A stretch of DNA of 64,000 nt from Brevundimonas subvibrioides (GTDB lineage Bacteria > Pseudomonadota > Alphaproteobacteria > Caulobacterales > Caulobacteraceae), in the NCBI RefSeq assembly GCF_002280785.1, contig NZ_NCEQ01000003.1, positions 1 through 64,000 of the forward strand, written 5' to 3'. Each line of letters starts with the position of its first letter. The first letter of the stretch is position 1. Position numbers and translations under genes: made by a program. Of the stretch, positions 1 through 8,221 are shown piece by piece. The notes below the pieces were generated by a model. It saw only the letters and a list, made by a program, of their open reading frames with translations. It was not told the DNA's origin and did not search any database.

Positions 1-495
1 GATCTCGCGGGGCGAGAAGCTGAAATAGCTGGGGATCAGGTCGCCCAGCCGGCTCTTGGCCTTCCCCTCGGCGGTATTGCAGTCGTTGCAGATGAGCGTG
101 GTGAAGAACCGCATGGTGAGGTCCTTGCAGGCGTCGACGCCGCGCCGGAGATCCCGGCCTTCCGGGGTCCGGTCCTCGATGTTCACCAGCGGGCGAAGCA
201 TCTCTTTGGCGTGGTCGCGCAGGTGGTCGTGATGCCATTCCAGCTGGCATAGAAGGACGCCGTTATCGCTGACCCGGGCGATCTGAGGCTTGCGCCGCTG
301 ACAAGCCTCGCAGACCCAGTCACGCCGAACCTCGGCCCAGTTGCTGTTCAGATTGAGCTTCTGCGCGCCCAGGCTGAGCATCAGGGCCTTGGTCTGCCGG
401 CCCCAGGCGCCGTCTGCCTGGGGCAGCAGGGACTCAAGGTCTTCGTCGGACACCGCTCTGAGGTCGGGTATGACGAGAGAGAAGGATGCGGTCAT
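1..495 (-). CDS. HNH-type zinc/nuclease-like protein, C-terminus beyond window edge
   Basis: Read on the minus strand from an ATG at 493-495, the frame stays open for 165 codons to the first base, so the gene is partial. Visible in it are a CxxC pair (about residues 62 and 65, VCEAC), a His/Asp cluster HHDH at about 88-91, and a second CxxC pair at about 136-139 followed by NTAEGKAK. Two Cys pairs around a His-rich strand are the usual zinc-ribbon/HNH arrangement, so a DNA endonuclease or nuclease-derived protein is plausible. It is the last gene of a minus-strand run of unknown genes at the element's accessory edge. The missing C-terminus leaves the catalytic His/Asn unverified, so the function is inferred. 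Confidence 0.6.
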   Translation of the reverse strand, partial: MTASFSLVIPDLRAVSDEDLESLLPQADGAWGRQTKALMLSLGAQKLNLNSNWAEVRRDWVCEACQRRKPQIARVSDNGVLLCQLEWHHDHLRDHAKEMLRPLVNIEDRTPEGRDLRRGVDACKDLTMRFFTTLICNDCNTAEGKAKSRLGDLIPSYFSFSPREI

Positions 496-606
496 CGAGG
501 AATCCGGATGTTCAAGACGAACTGCCTTGAGTGTGCGCCAGATTCGGACGTCCGCTCGACATCGACTCTGGGGTCCCCAATTCCGAAGCTCGCGGGTCAG
601 GCCTCG

Positions 607-1038
607 TCAGGCGCGGCCCGCTGGCGCGCCGCCAGACTCCGCCAATGGCAGCTCCATCGCGTAGCACCAGTAGATCAACAGGGCCTCGGTCAGCGCCTTG
701 TCGTCCAGTCCCGACGGAAAGGTTGTTCCTGCACGCTCACCGGCCATTTCATTGACCTGGATCACGGCCAGCGCCTGCGTCAGGCGAGAGCCCAGCACTC
801 GGCCGGCCTCCGGCGAAACCCGCTTCCAACGCCTGAGGCGGACGCGGTCCTGAATCGCGTCATCTGCAGCGGATTCTGATGCCGAGGCATAGGCGACATC
901 GCGCCACGGAGCGAAATACTGCGCCTCCGGCCAGAGGAGCCGAGACTGGTCACCCCAGGGGATGACGACCGGCCTGCTCTCTACCGGCCGCGAAATCGCG
1001 CTTTCGCAGAACGTGCTCAGAAGCTCAAACTTGTCCAT
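607..1038 (-). CDS. hypothetical protein, 143 aa
   Basis: This open frame starts at ATG 1038 and ends in TGA at 607. No domain is recognised. The protein is acidic to neutral, with a Trp/Pro-rich N-terminal half (PWGDQSRLLWPEAQYFAPW) and a helical C-terminal half ending near LLIYWCYAMELP. It has no signal peptide or convincing membrane segment. It lies 33 bp downstream of the 174-residue gene and 111 bp upstream of the HNH-like gene, so the three may be co-transcribed accessory genes. Reality of the frame rests on length, spacing and strand only. Confidence 0.5.
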   Translation of the reverse strand: MDKFELLSTFCESAISRPVESRPVVIPWGDQSRLLWPEAQYFAPWRDVAYASASESAADDAIQDRVRLRRWKRVSPEAGRVLGSRLTQALAVIQVNEMAGERAGTTFPSGLDDKALTEALLIYWCYAMELPLAESGGAPAGRA

Positions 1039-1071
1039 TTCGGTCTCACGAGGCGCGGAAGGGCGACGCCG

Positions 1072-1596
1072 TCATCGTTGGCTGAGGCTCGGCGCTGGAA
1101 GGTTGTTGAGCTCACAAATCAGCGCCCGACAACGGTCGAATATGATTGCCGCGAGGTTCGGCGGATAGACGTGTTCGCTTCCGTGGGCGATCTCATTGCG
1201 AATGTGGACGAGCAACGCATGATCGTCGCCCCACTGACTTTTCTGCGGGGCCGACAGAATGTTGCGTTCAACCGCATAGCCCAGACGCCTTGCGAGACCG
1301 GGCATCTTCTTCGCGTCAGCGCCGAGTCGGGTCTTGAGGGCGAACTCGAGACTGGCCAGGGCCTGGCCGGCGGCGACCACCATCAGTTCATAGTCGAGCC
1401 AGCCATAGATCAAGGCATTCAGGGCGCGTGCGTAAATCCTGACCACGACGTCCGGCGCACCGGCAGGCAGCTCCAGATCGGCGACCATGTCGTAGTGGTC
1501 GCGGAAGCTCAACGGGCGCAGGCCGTCGACCGGGTCGTCCGTCATCACGATCCGGTATCGGGCGTCGGGCTCCAGGGCCTCCGCGTAGGTTTTCAT
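1072..1596 (-). CDS. hypothetical protein with a possible HEPN-like C-terminal motif, 174 aa
   Basis: Starts at ATG 1596. Mostly helical: a segment ALNALIYGWLDYELMVVAAG, then ASLEFALKTRLGA, and near residue 137 the motif HIRNEIAHGS. The R-N-E-I-A-H spacing (Rx4H) in such a helical context resembles HEPN-type or DUF4145-like proteins, in which an Arg/His motif can form an RNase site. That resemblance is weak and is my inference; no partner toxin or antitoxin is obvious. It is the first gene of the minus-strand trio 1596-607 and diverges from the small plus-strand gene at 1645. Could equally be an unrelated helical protein. Confidence 0.5.
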   Translation of the reverse strand: MKTYAEALEPDARYRIVMTDDPVDGLRPLSFRDHYDMVADLELPAGAPDVVVRIYARALNALIYGWLDYELMVVAAGQALASLEFALKTRLGADAKKMPGLARRLGYAVERNILSAPQKSQWGDDHALLVHIRNEIAHGSEHVYPPNLAAIIFDRCRALICELNNLPAPSLSQR

Positions 1597-1644
1597 TCGC
1601 GTCTGTCCCTTGGCAATGACGCCGCTGTCCGGCTTTGTAGGTCG

Positions 1645-1911
1645 ATGGGCAAGTATGATCCGCTTCGGGACTATCTCCGCAAACAGAAGACCGACGAACT
1701 CGAGCTCTCTTTCGTCGAGATGGAGCGAAAGATCGGCTATATGCTACCCAAGAGCGCAAGCCTGCCGCAGTGGTGGGCGAACACGACCGACCCGGCCACG
1801 ACCCACGTTCAACGCAAGGCCTGGGGCGACGCCGGCTTCGACGCCTTCCTGATCGCCGGCGCCGACCGCGTCCGTTTCAAGCGGCTCCAATCGAAGCGGG
1901 TCGCCCCCTAG
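1645..1911 (+). CDS. DUF7662-like small protein, 88 aa
   Basis: I chose the ATG at 1645 because the protein then begins MGKYDPLRDYL, the typical opening of a small uncharacterised family (KYDPL...F.E.E..IG..LP.SA...WW.N.....Q..AW...GF) that I recognise as DUF7662. The WW, QRKAWGDAGF and FDAFL segments are present. The family is often found in mobile elements and next to nuclease or restriction genes, but its biochemical role is unknown. It is the only plus-strand gene among minus-strand neighbours, and its last 4 bp overlap the stop of the convergent AlpA-like gene. Confidence 0.65.
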   Translation: MGKYDPLRDYLRKQKTDELELSFVEMERKIGYMLPKSASLPQWWANTTDPATTHVQRKAWGDAGFDAFLIAGADRVRFKRLQSKRVAP

Positions 1912-2312
1912 CCTCCGAAGTCGAACGCAGTCTGGTTCTCTGGAACTCCAGATTTCCGTTTCCGACGGCTCCTGACGGGCTGATCCGAGCCGGTCGCAGC
2001 CTCAGGCGCGTGCGATCTACGCGGCTCTTCCAGGGCTCTCCTGACTGGCGGTTTAACCGGCTCCGGCGCCGCCACTATGGCACGGGGCTCCGGCAAACGC
2101 TTTGGTGTCCTCGCCCGTTTCCAGGCCAGCAGTTCGCTCTGCCACCAGCCCACCCGATTCAGCGAGACCTGGACGCAGGCCGGGAAATCCCCACTCTTCT
2201 GCATGCGCCAGACTGTGGTCCGGCTCAGCCCGCAGATTACCTTCACCTGCGACCAGGGGAGAATCCGGTCCTCCAACGCGTCAAACGGAGGCGGCTCGCT
2301 CACACTGTCCAT
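1908..2312 (-). CDS. AlpA-family helix-turn-helix regulator
   Basis: 134 residues from ATG 2312. The N-terminal half (about 17-65) has the excisionase/AlpA pattern: ILPWSQVKVICGLSRTTVWRMQKSGDFPACVQ, then GWWQSELLAWKRA, i.e. a helix-turn-helix that reads a site followed by a small wing. The C-terminal half is Pro/Arg-rich and low-complexity. AlpA-like proteins regulate integrase or transfer genes of ICEs and satellites. Here the gene is the last of the long minus-strand transfer operon, overlapping its upstream neighbour by 13 bp, so it is probably made together with the transfer machinery as a feedback regulator or excision factor (inference). Confidence 0.75.
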   Translation of the reverse strand: MDSVSEPPPFDALEDRILPWSQVKVICGLSRTTVWRMQKSGDFPACVQVSLNRVGWWQSELLAWKRARTPKRLPEPRAIVAAPEPVKPPVRRALEEPRRSHAPEAATGSDQPVRSRRKRKSGVPENQTAFDFGG

Positions 2313-2506
2313 GACACCGCCTCATCCGCCCGGCGTTCCAGAACCTCCGCCAGCAACCGGGCGTCTCGCGCCGCATCCACCGGATCTCGAATTTCCCAGG
2401 TGCGAAGAACGTCCTTCAGGGCGAAGCTGACCGCCGGGTCGATCAGCAGGTCCGCCACGCTGGGCGCCCACTCCGTTCTGAAGCCCTCCAATCTCGCCTC
2501 AGCCAT
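2300..2506 (-). CDS. hypothetical protein, 68 aa
   Basis: A short frame starting ATG 2506 that overlaps the genes on both sides by 8 and 13 bp, which is the best argument that it is real. The sequence ends with a helix rich in Asp/Arg/Ala (IRDPVDAARDARLLAEVLERRADEAV). No domain is recognised and there is no membrane segment. Small proteins in this place are common between the transfer genes and the AlpA-like regulator in trb-type elements, but I cannot assign a role. Confidence 0.55.
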   Translation of the reverse strand: MAEARLEGFRTEWAPSVADLLIDPAVSFALKDVLRTWEIRDPVDAARDARLLAEVLERRADEAVSWTV

Positions 2507-2780
2507 GACGCCGACCCTTGGCCGCGGGCGGGGCAGACGCGCGAAGGTCGCTGATCTGGTTCAGAGCCCACGCGCGAAGCACGCCACGCGGATAGTAGGG
2601 CCTGTGCCGAACATGCAGACAGGGAGGGCCATTGCCTCCGGTGGACCAAAGCCGGGCGAGCGTCTCAGGCTTCATGCGGATGCCGAATTGGATCAGGAAG
2701 ACGGACGCTTCCTTGCGGGTCAGCAGATCCTCATCGGCGGCGCCAGTCACAGCCGCCACCGGTTCTGTCGCGGGGATCAT
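2499..2780 (-). CDS. small winged-helix DNA-binding-like protein, 93 aa
   Basis: The chosen ATG is at 2780, where ATGA overlaps the stop of the transglycosylase gene; an earlier in-frame start at 2804 would intrude into that gene. From about residue 18 the sequence reads LLTRKEASVFLIQFGIRMKP, then TLARLWSTGGNGPPCLHV, then YYPRGVLRAWAL. That is the layout of a MerR/excisionase-type helix-turn-helix with a wing (LTxxEAAxFL...TLxRLrxxGxGP...Yxxxx[LV]xxW). It probably binds DNA within the element. It is translationally coupled to the transfer operon upstream and to the 68-residue gene downstream. Confidence 0.6.
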   Translation of the reverse strand: MIPATEPVAAVTGAADEDLLTRKEASVFLIQFGIRMKPETLARLWSTGGNGPPCLHVRHRPYYPRGVLRAWALNQISDLRASAPPAAKGRRHG

Positions 2781-3382
2781 CGGCGGGGCTCCGGGGCCCG
2801 GCACTCCCAGGAGTTACGCGCGCCCCTCCCCGCCGAGAGCGCGAGGTAGCAGTCAACGGCCGCGGCGACATAGGCTTGCGTCTCCGCTATGTTCGGTATG
2901 CGCCCCAGCCGGGCGACACGATCCGGCCCCGAATTATACGCCGCGAACGCCAGCCGAACGTCGCCGAAGCGGAGCAGCTGCCGGGCCAGATAGTCGGCCC
3001 CGCCATTCAGGTTCTCGATCGGATCAAACCGGTCGCGAACAGCGAGGTCGGCTGCGGTTCCCGGCATCAACTGGGTCAGGCCGCCCGCCCCGACCGGGGA
3101 CACGGCGTCAACCCGATAGGCGGACTCCACGATCACCAGGGCGTGAAGCATCTTGGGGTCGAGCCCATGCCGCTCTGCGGCCGCAGCGATCGCGTCCATG
3201 AAGGGCTGGGACAGGGGCGCAAGTCGGGGCGTGAGGTCGTCGACGCCGGCCAGATCCGACACAGGCTGCGCGGCGGGGCGGCCGAACAGATCGCCGCCGG
3301 AGTTGCGCCAGTCGACCGTCTGAGCGGATGCGTTGCCCGCTGCAAGCACCAGGGCCAGAGCGGCCCAAAAGGGTCTCACCAT
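2777..3382 (-). CDS. Lytic transglycosylase (SLT domain), conjugation-associated
   Basis: Periplasmic murein transglycosylase that would open peptidoglycan for assembly of the mating channel (VirB1/TrbN role). With the ATG at 3382 the 201-residue protein begins with a signal peptide (MVRPFWAALALVLAAGNASA). The SLT fold follows: HGLDPKMLHALVIVESAYRVDAVSPVGAGGLTQLMPGTAADL contains the catalytic Glu in VESAY and the GLTQLMP signature, and AAYNSGP is the usual downstream block. The start overlaps the end of traF by 7 bp, and the stop overlaps the next gene by 4 bp. A longer reading from 3505 lies inside traF and was rejected. Confidence 0.88.
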   Translation of the reverse strand: MVRPFWAALALVLAAGNASAQTVDWRNSGGDLFGRPAAQPVSDLAGVDDLTPRLAPLSQPFMDAIAAAAERHGLDPKMLHALVIVESAYRVDAVSPVGAGGLTQLMPGTAADLAVRDRFDPIENLNGGADYLARQLLRFGDVRLAFAAYNSGPDRVARLGRIPNIAETQAYVAAAVDCYLALSAGRGARNSWECRAPEPRR

Positions 3383-3891
3383 GTCAGGGCCTCCCGAAAC
3401 ACCCCCTCCAGATCCCCGGTTCGGACGGGGCCAAAATACCGACTGTCGAAACTTCCCGGCGTGTCGCCGAGCAGGAAGAGCTCGTCTGGGGCCAGCCGGC
3501 GGCAACCCATCCAGGCGGGCAGAGCGGCGCCACGACGATCACGATCCAGAACCGGGGCCATCCGGCCCGGTATCCGAACCCAAGCTCCCTCTCGGCAGAC
3601 CGGATCGCCGCCGACGGCCGCCACCCGTTTGATCAGAAGCACTTCCCCCGGCATCCCGAGCGCGCCCAGATACTGCCGGGCGATCGGCGGCTGGGGCAGA
3701 GCGACCATAGCGCCCCTCTCCACCGCGCCGCGAGGCTGCCGCAGATAGAGGCCACGCGGTACGCTGGGGCTCTCGTTGACCAAAGCCAGGGCTGGCGTCT
3801 GATCGGCAATCAGGGCGCCCAGGGTGAGGAAGAAGACGGTGACGCCGAGCACGGCCCAGCGGTTTCCAGTATCGAGAGGTGTCCAGGTCAT
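3376..3891 (-). CDS. traF: TraF, conjugative-transfer S26 signal peptidase
   Basis: 171 residues with one N-terminal membrane segment (AVLGVTVFFLTLGALIA). S26-type blocks follow in order: ESPSVPRGLYL with the nucleophile Ser, EVLLIKRVAAVGGD with the general-base Lys, and LLGDTPGSFDSRYFGPV. In IncP-type systems TraF matures and cyclises the pilin TrbC, so its partner is the trbC product encoded at 11631. The ATG at 3891 overlaps the trbI stop by 4 bp and its end overlaps the transglycosylase start by 7 bp, giving tight translational coupling. In RP4 traF lies in another operon; here it directly follows trbI. Confidence 0.9.
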   Translation of the reverse strand: MTWTPLDTGNRWAVLGVTVFFLTLGALIADQTPALALVNESPSVPRGLYLRQPRGAVERGAMVALPQPPIARQYLGALGMPGEVLLIKRVAAVGGDPVCREGAWVRIPGRMAPVLDRDRRGAALPAWMGCRRLAPDELFLLGDTPGSFDSRYFGPVRTGDLEGVFREALTW

Positions 3892-5105
3892 GGCCGGTAC
3901 GGCTCCAGGATCAGGTCGCGGGTGATCATCACGCGGACCGGAGCGCCGGCGCGCAGACGGATCGACGGCCGGACGTCCAGCTCTCGGTCCACGAGCCGCC
4001 CACCGACCTGGGAGCCCTCGATGGCGGCGGCGTCCCCTGCGTCGCCGAGCAGGCCGCCTGAACCCTCGCCATCGCCGTCGCGTGCGATCTGACCGAGGGT
4101 GGTGATCGCGCCGGCGAACAGGGTTCCGATCAGAAGGGGGAACAGCCGTCGATCGACCTGGCCGCGCACGCCCACGGCTCCTTGCGCATCCACGCCGGGC
4201 TCACCGGTCAGCACCAGGCTCTTGCCATTGGGCAGGATCAGCCGGTCCCAGGTCAGGAAGGCCCGCCGGTCACCATAGGCGCTTTCGCCCTCATGACGGC
4301 CGATGAGCCGGGTCCCCTGGGGCAGGACGAGATGGCGGCCACTGACGGTGTCATAGACATTCTGCGACACCGTCGCCACGAGCGGACCCGCGCGCGCGGT
4401 GTCCACCCCGGTCAACAGGACCGCAGGAATGATCGCGCCGGCTTTAAGCTCATAGGGCGACAGCGGCGCCGTCAGGGTGTGGCCATTATAGGTCGCGCCG
4501 ACGTCCGCAGCGTCCGCACGAGCGCCGGCCATAGCTGGACCCGCCCCGGCACGCGCGGCAGGACCGGCCCCGGTCGACGGCCCCTCGAAGAACAACCCCG
4601 ACCGCGCCGCCTGTTCGCCCGGACTGGGCCCGGTCGCCCGGGTCGTCCGCGATGGCGCATAGCCGGCGCTATACCGGGCCGGCGCGGGCGCTGGCGGTGG
4701 AACACCAGGCTCCGCCGTCTCGGGCTTGGCCCCATTGCGCGGCTCGGGCAGCCGGTCATAGGTCGCGGGCTGGTCGGTGACCGCTTCGGAGGGTCGAACG
4801 GAGCCCCGCGCCTGGTCCTCCCGGCCTTCGACGGCGCGGAGCCGGGCGCTGTCGCGCAGTTCCGGCTGGACGACGAAGGCCCAGGCCAGGGAGCCGGAGA
4901 CGAGGATCACGCCGCCGATCACGATGGTCTGCACGACCGACTTTCGCAGCCGGGTGACCGGCGGACGCGGAGCCCGCATCGACAGGCCAGGCGGCGGCGC
5001 CTTGGCCTTGCTGGCCAGGTCGGGTCTGACCTCAGGTCCGACGCCGGACCCTGCCGAGGAAGCGACGTCCTCGGGATTATGGGGGGTATCCTGGAACGAG
5101 GTCAT
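3888..5105 (-). CDS. trbI: TrbI, VirB10-like T4SS channel protein
   Basis: 405 residues from ATG 5105, which forms ATGA with the trbG stop; the longer frame to 5348 is an upstream extension inside trbG. Order: a short cytoplasmic N-terminus, one inner-membrane segment (about 50-75, TIVIGGVILVSGSLAWAFVV), a long Pro/Ala/Gly-rich linker, and the C-terminal VirB10 beta-barrel domain with LKAGAIIPAVLLTGVDTARAGPLVA, RLIGRHEG and FAGAITTLGQIA. The protein spans inner and outer membranes and, with TrbF and TrbG, forms the core channel. Length and linker are normal for the family. Confidence 0.93.
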   Translation of the reverse strand: MTSFQDTPHNPEDVASSAGSGVGPEVRPDLASKAKAPPPGLSMRAPRPPVTRLRKSVVQTIVIGGVILVSGSLAWAFVVQPELRDSARLRAVEGREDQARGSVRPSEAVTDQPATYDRLPEPRNGAKPETAEPGVPPPAPAPARYSAGYAPSRTTRATGPSPGEQAARSGLFFEGPSTGAGPAARAGAGPAMAGARADAADVGATYNGHTLTAPLSPYELKAGAIIPAVLLTGVDTARAGPLVATVSQNVYDTVSGRHLVLPQGTRLIGRHEGESAYGDRRAFLTWDRLILPNGKSLVLTGEPGVDAQGAVGVRGQVDRRLFPLLIGTLFAGAITTLGQIARDGDGEGSGGLLGDAGDAAAIEGSQVGGRLVDRELDVRPSIRLRAGAPVRVMITRDLILEPYRP

Positions 5106-6130
5106 CGGGCGGCTCCCTGGAGGCGGCGGATACGAACGATCTGGGGGCGACGATCGCCGAGCCTGAGCTCGGCGCGATCGAAGACGCGATCGACGATGAA
5201 CACACCTCCGGCCTGGCGGTAGTTGACCATCTGGGTCTCGCCGTCGGCGGCGATCACGAAGAGGGCCGGCGCCTCGTCGATCTGAAGATCGGGATCGAAG
5301 GTGATGAAGGTGCGCTGCCCGTCGTTGAAGACCGAGGCGGGCGTCCACCGTGCACGGCGCCCCTGCGGCTCTATCCGGTAGCGGGCGTCGATAGGACCCT
5401 CCGGCATCGCCACCGGGTCCGACACGCGGATTTCCGCAGCTTCGACGATCGGCACCCTGGTCGGGGGATCCATCGCCCCGGTGTCCCAGGCGATCGCGGC
5501 ATTGAACCCTGAGGCGTCACCGCTCTTCAGGTCGATGAAATAGACCCGTCGGTTGGTGGTCAGGACCAGATTGGTCTCGAGTCCTCGTTGCAGCGGCTTG
5601 AGGAGGACGTGGGTTCGCTCACCTGCGCCCTCCCCGGACGTGGTCTCGCCGATCTGCCAGCGGACGGTGTCGCCGGCCGCCTTGGAGACCAGGGTCTCGC
5701 CGGCCCCCAGGGTCAGGGTGGTGACCCGCAGAGGCGCCGTCCAGACCTCGAACACCCGACCTGGCGACCAGGCGAACACCTGGACCCCGCCGACGAAGGC
5801 GTCCGATCGCGAGGCGGCCCGGGCGTCCAGATTGGCGGCGACGATGGCGCGGCGGCCGGTCATCCCCGTCGCTGGCGCCACCGCCGTCGGCTGCGCTTCA
5901 TAGGGCGTGCCGACGGGAACGGAGGGCGCCGGGGTCGCGTCGGCGACCAGCGCATCATCGACCTGCACCGTCGATTGCGGCAGAGGTCCGGCTTCGGCGA
6001 TGACGGCAGCCTCGGCCGTGACGACAGGCAGGGGCTCAACCGTCGGCGGCATGGTCGTTCGGCCGAATACGGCGCAGCCGGACAGGCTGAGGCCCAGGCC
6101 GGCCAGGATCAGGAAGCGTCGGGGGTCCAT
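5102..6130 (-). CDS. trbG: TrbG, VirB9-like outer-membrane-complex protein
   Basis: 342 residues with the ATG at 6130. A lipoprotein-type signal LILAGLGLSLSGC is visible, although VirB9 proteins themselves are often simply secreted. The C-terminal two-thirds has the CagX/VirB9 pattern: VQVFAWSPGRVFEVWTAPLR near the start of the domain, TNLVLTTNRRVYFIDLKS, and the C-terminal VFNDGQRTFITFDPDLQ and VDRVFDRAELRLG blocks. It binds the VirB10-like TrbI and forms the outer-membrane ring. It overlaps trbF by 22 bp upstream and trbI by 4 bp downstream. Confidence 0.92.
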   Translation of the reverse strand: MDPRRFLILAGLGLSLSGCAVFGRTTMPPTVEPLPVVTAEAAVIAEAGPLPQSTVQVDDALVADATPAPSVPVGTPYEAQPTAVAPATGMTGRRAIVAANLDARAASRSDAFVGGVQVFAWSPGRVFEVWTAPLRVTTLTLGAGETLVSKAAGDTVRWQIGETTSGEGAGERTHVLLKPLQRGLETNLVLTTNRRVYFIDLKSGDASGFNAAIAWDTGAMDPPTRVPIVEAAEIRVSDPVAMPEGPIDARYRIEPQGRRARWTPASVFNDGQRTFITFDPDLQIDEAPALFVIAADGETQMVNYRQAGGVFIVDRVFDRAELRLGDRRPQIVRIRRLQGAAR

Positions 6131-6798
6131 GATACGTCCTCGATTTTCAGTCCAAGGGGGTTCTTCATCAGCTCGGCCTCGGTGCGGGGCGGCTGGGTCG
6201 TTGTGGTGATCAGCGCGCGCCAGCGCTCGACGCCGGCCTGCTGGCCGTTGACGAAACGGGTCTCGCGCCACTGCAGATCGTAGGTCCGCTCGGTGCGCCG
6301 CACGACATTGAGCACCTCGACGTTGACGGCCTCGCGCCCCACCTCCGCGAAAGGGTCGTGGGTCTGGGCCCAGGCGTTGAGGAAGCTCGCCGCCTTGGGC
6401 GTCATCAGGTCGTAGGCCCTGAGCCAGTTCTGCCGGATGACGATCGGGTCGATCGACTTGGAGCGGACGTCACGCACCCAACCCGCGAGAGCGTGGCCGA
6501 TCTGGGCTTCGGTCGGTTCGTAGCGGCCGCCGATCGCCGTGATCCTCTGGGTCTGTCCGAGATCGGAGACCTCGACCACGAAGGGTTTGACGACGGCCCG
6601 GTCGGCCTGGACCCACCAGCCCGCGCCAAGGAAACCGGCTAGGACGAGGTTGGCGACGGCGACACGGCGCCAGTTCCGGGCATGGGCCAGGGACAGCCCC
6701 ATCCGGTCGTCCCAGATCTGGCCGGCGCGCTGATAGGGGGTCGTCTCGGGCGCCGAGGCCAAGGCGCGTTTGGGACGAAAGAAGGGGTGCATGGTCAA
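6109..6798 (-). CDS. trbF: TrbF, VirB8-like inner-membrane scaffold
   Basis: 229 residues. After a short cytoplasmic N-terminus with NPYxxAxxxWDDRxG-like sequence (TPYQRAGQIWDDRMGLSLAHARNWRR) there is one membrane segment (about 47-65, VANLVLAGFLGAGWWV). The periplasmic VirB8 domain follows, with VEVSDLGQTQRI and the late WRxTR block (LQWRETRF). TrbF nucleates the inner-membrane complex and contacts TrbG, TrbI and the ATPases. The ATG at 6798 overlaps the trbL stop by 4 bp. Confidence 0.93.
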   Translation of the reverse strand: MTMHPFFRPKRALASAPETTPYQRAGQIWDDRMGLSLAHARNWRRVAVANLVLAGFLGAGWWVQADRAVVKPFVVEVSDLGQTQRITAIGGRYEPTEAQIGHALAGWVRDVRSKSIDPIVIRQNWLRAYDLMTPKAASFLNAWAQTHDPFAEVGREAVNVEVLNVVRRTERTYDLQWRETRFVNGQQAGVERWRALITTTTQPPRTEAELMKNPLGLKIEDVSWTPDAS

Positions 6799-8210
6799 GA
6801 CTCCTCGGTTCTCAGGTTGGGAGACAGGACGCCGCTGGTCTCACCGGCGGGCATGAGCCCGCGGCCGGCGTTGGCGACGAAGAAGGCTTGCAGGGCCTGG
6901 GCGCGCGCCGGCGGTCTCGATCCGCCGGACGAAGCCGACCGAGCGGCGGCCCGATGGAAATCGGATCGGGCGGCCTGGGCCTCCGCCACGATCTCTTCCG
7001 CCGGTCGCCCAGGCCGCGCCCCGGCACCGGCGCCGTCGTTGGCCGCGCCGCCGGATCCCGACGCTTCTCCCGAAGGCGATCCCGACGTTTGGCGAGGCTG
7101 CCAGACGACCGCAGGTTCGGAGACGCCGCTGGAGGGAAATGTCGGCGCGGCTGACATCGCCCCGCCCGATGGTCGACGCGGGCCGGACGGCGACGGATTG
7201 TCATTGGAGGGTTTGGGAGGCGTGGACGGCGGAGGCGACATCGGCGGGGTCGGAGACCGGCCCGCCCCTGCCCCGGCCGCAGCCCGGGCCGGGCCAGACA
7301 TCTTCGCTGCGCCGCCTGCGACCGCCGTGCCCGCACCCGCGACCCCGGCTCCAGCCAGGGCGGCGCTGCCGCCGACGGCGATTCCGGCCGTGATGGCGGC
7401 CCCGGCGCCCAGGGCCGGCCCGCCCGTGACCAGGGCCGAGGCCAGATTGGGGATAAACATCGCCAGCATGGCCAAAAGGATCGAGGCGACGAGGATGCTC
7501 AACGCCTCGTAGATGTCGGGATTGGCGGAGGGCTGGAGCTGGTCGAAGACGGTCCTGGCCCCGGAGATGACGATGGCCAGGGCGAGGACCTTGAGGCCCG
7601 ACGACACGACGTAACCCAAGGGCCGTTCGGCCAGGAAGGCGGACTTGTTCCAGATGCCGAAGGGCAGAAGGATGAAGCCGCCGAGAGTGACGATCTTGAA
7701 CTCCAGCAGGGCCACGATGATCTGCAGGGCGAGCACGGCGAAGGCCAGCATGATGCCGATCATGGCCAGGCCCAGGATCAGGGCGTCGGCCATGTTGCCG
7801 ACCACGTCGAGCGGATTGTCGACCGGCGCGGGCGTCTCTCCGAGCGCCTTCACGATCTCCCAGCCCTGGGCCAGGATCGCGCCGGGGTTGAGGAAATCGG
7901 CCCGGCTGAGCGAACCGCCGCCGGCGGTCAGCCCCAGTTCAATGAAGCCGGCGTAGATCGTCTCGGACAGCTGTTGCCAGTCGTTGATCAGCCAGGCGAA
8001 GGCCCCGATCAGCAGCACCTTGCCGAAGCCTGAGGCCAGAACCTCCCGATTGGAAGACATCGCCCACTGGATGCCGGTCAGGGCGACGACCAGGACGATC
8101 AGCAGGCCGAAGACGCCATTGACCGCGCCGTGCAGGGCGTCGAACCCGGCCGAGATGGTGTTTGAGAACACCACCATCAGCTCATTGGGGGTTTCCACTC
8201 CGACCGACAT
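6795..8210 (-). CDS. trbL: TrbL, VirB6-like polytopic membrane protein
   Basis: 471 residues. The first two-thirds contains about six hydrophobic segments, for example FGLLIVLVVALTGIQWAM, VLLIGAFAWLIND, ALILGLAMIGIMLAFAVLAL and FKIVTLGGFILLPFGIW, as in the TrbL/VirB6 family. That channel component lets DNA cross the inner membrane. The last 170 residues are a low-complexity Pro/Ala/Ser/Gly tail. The N-terminus NELMVVFSNTISAGFDALHGAVN is typical of TrbL. It begins 11 bp after the end of trbJ and is coupled to trbF by ATGA. Confidence 0.93.
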   Translation of the reverse strand: MSVGVETPNELMVVFSNTISAGFDALHGAVNGVFGLLIVLVVALTGIQWAMSSNREVLASGFGKVLLIGAFAWLINDWQQLSETIYAGFIELGLTAGGGSLSRADFLNPGAILAQGWEIVKALGETPAPVDNPLDVVGNMADALILGLAMIGIMLAFAVLALQIIVALLEFKIVTLGGFILLPFGIWNKSAFLAERPLGYVVSSGLKVLALAIVISGARTVFDQLQPSANPDIYEALSILVASILLAMLAMFIPNLASALVTGGPALGAGAAITAGIAVGGSAALAGAGVAGAGTAVAGGAAKMSGPARAAAGAGAGRSPTPPMSPPPSTPPKPSNDNPSPSGPRRPSGGAMSAAPTFPSSGVSEPAVVWQPRQTSGSPSGEASGSGGAANDGAGAGARPGRPAEEIVAEAQAARSDFHRAAARSASSGGSRPPARAQALQAFFVANAGRGLMPAGETSGVLSPNLRTEES

Positions 8211-8221
8211 CGTTCCGCTCC

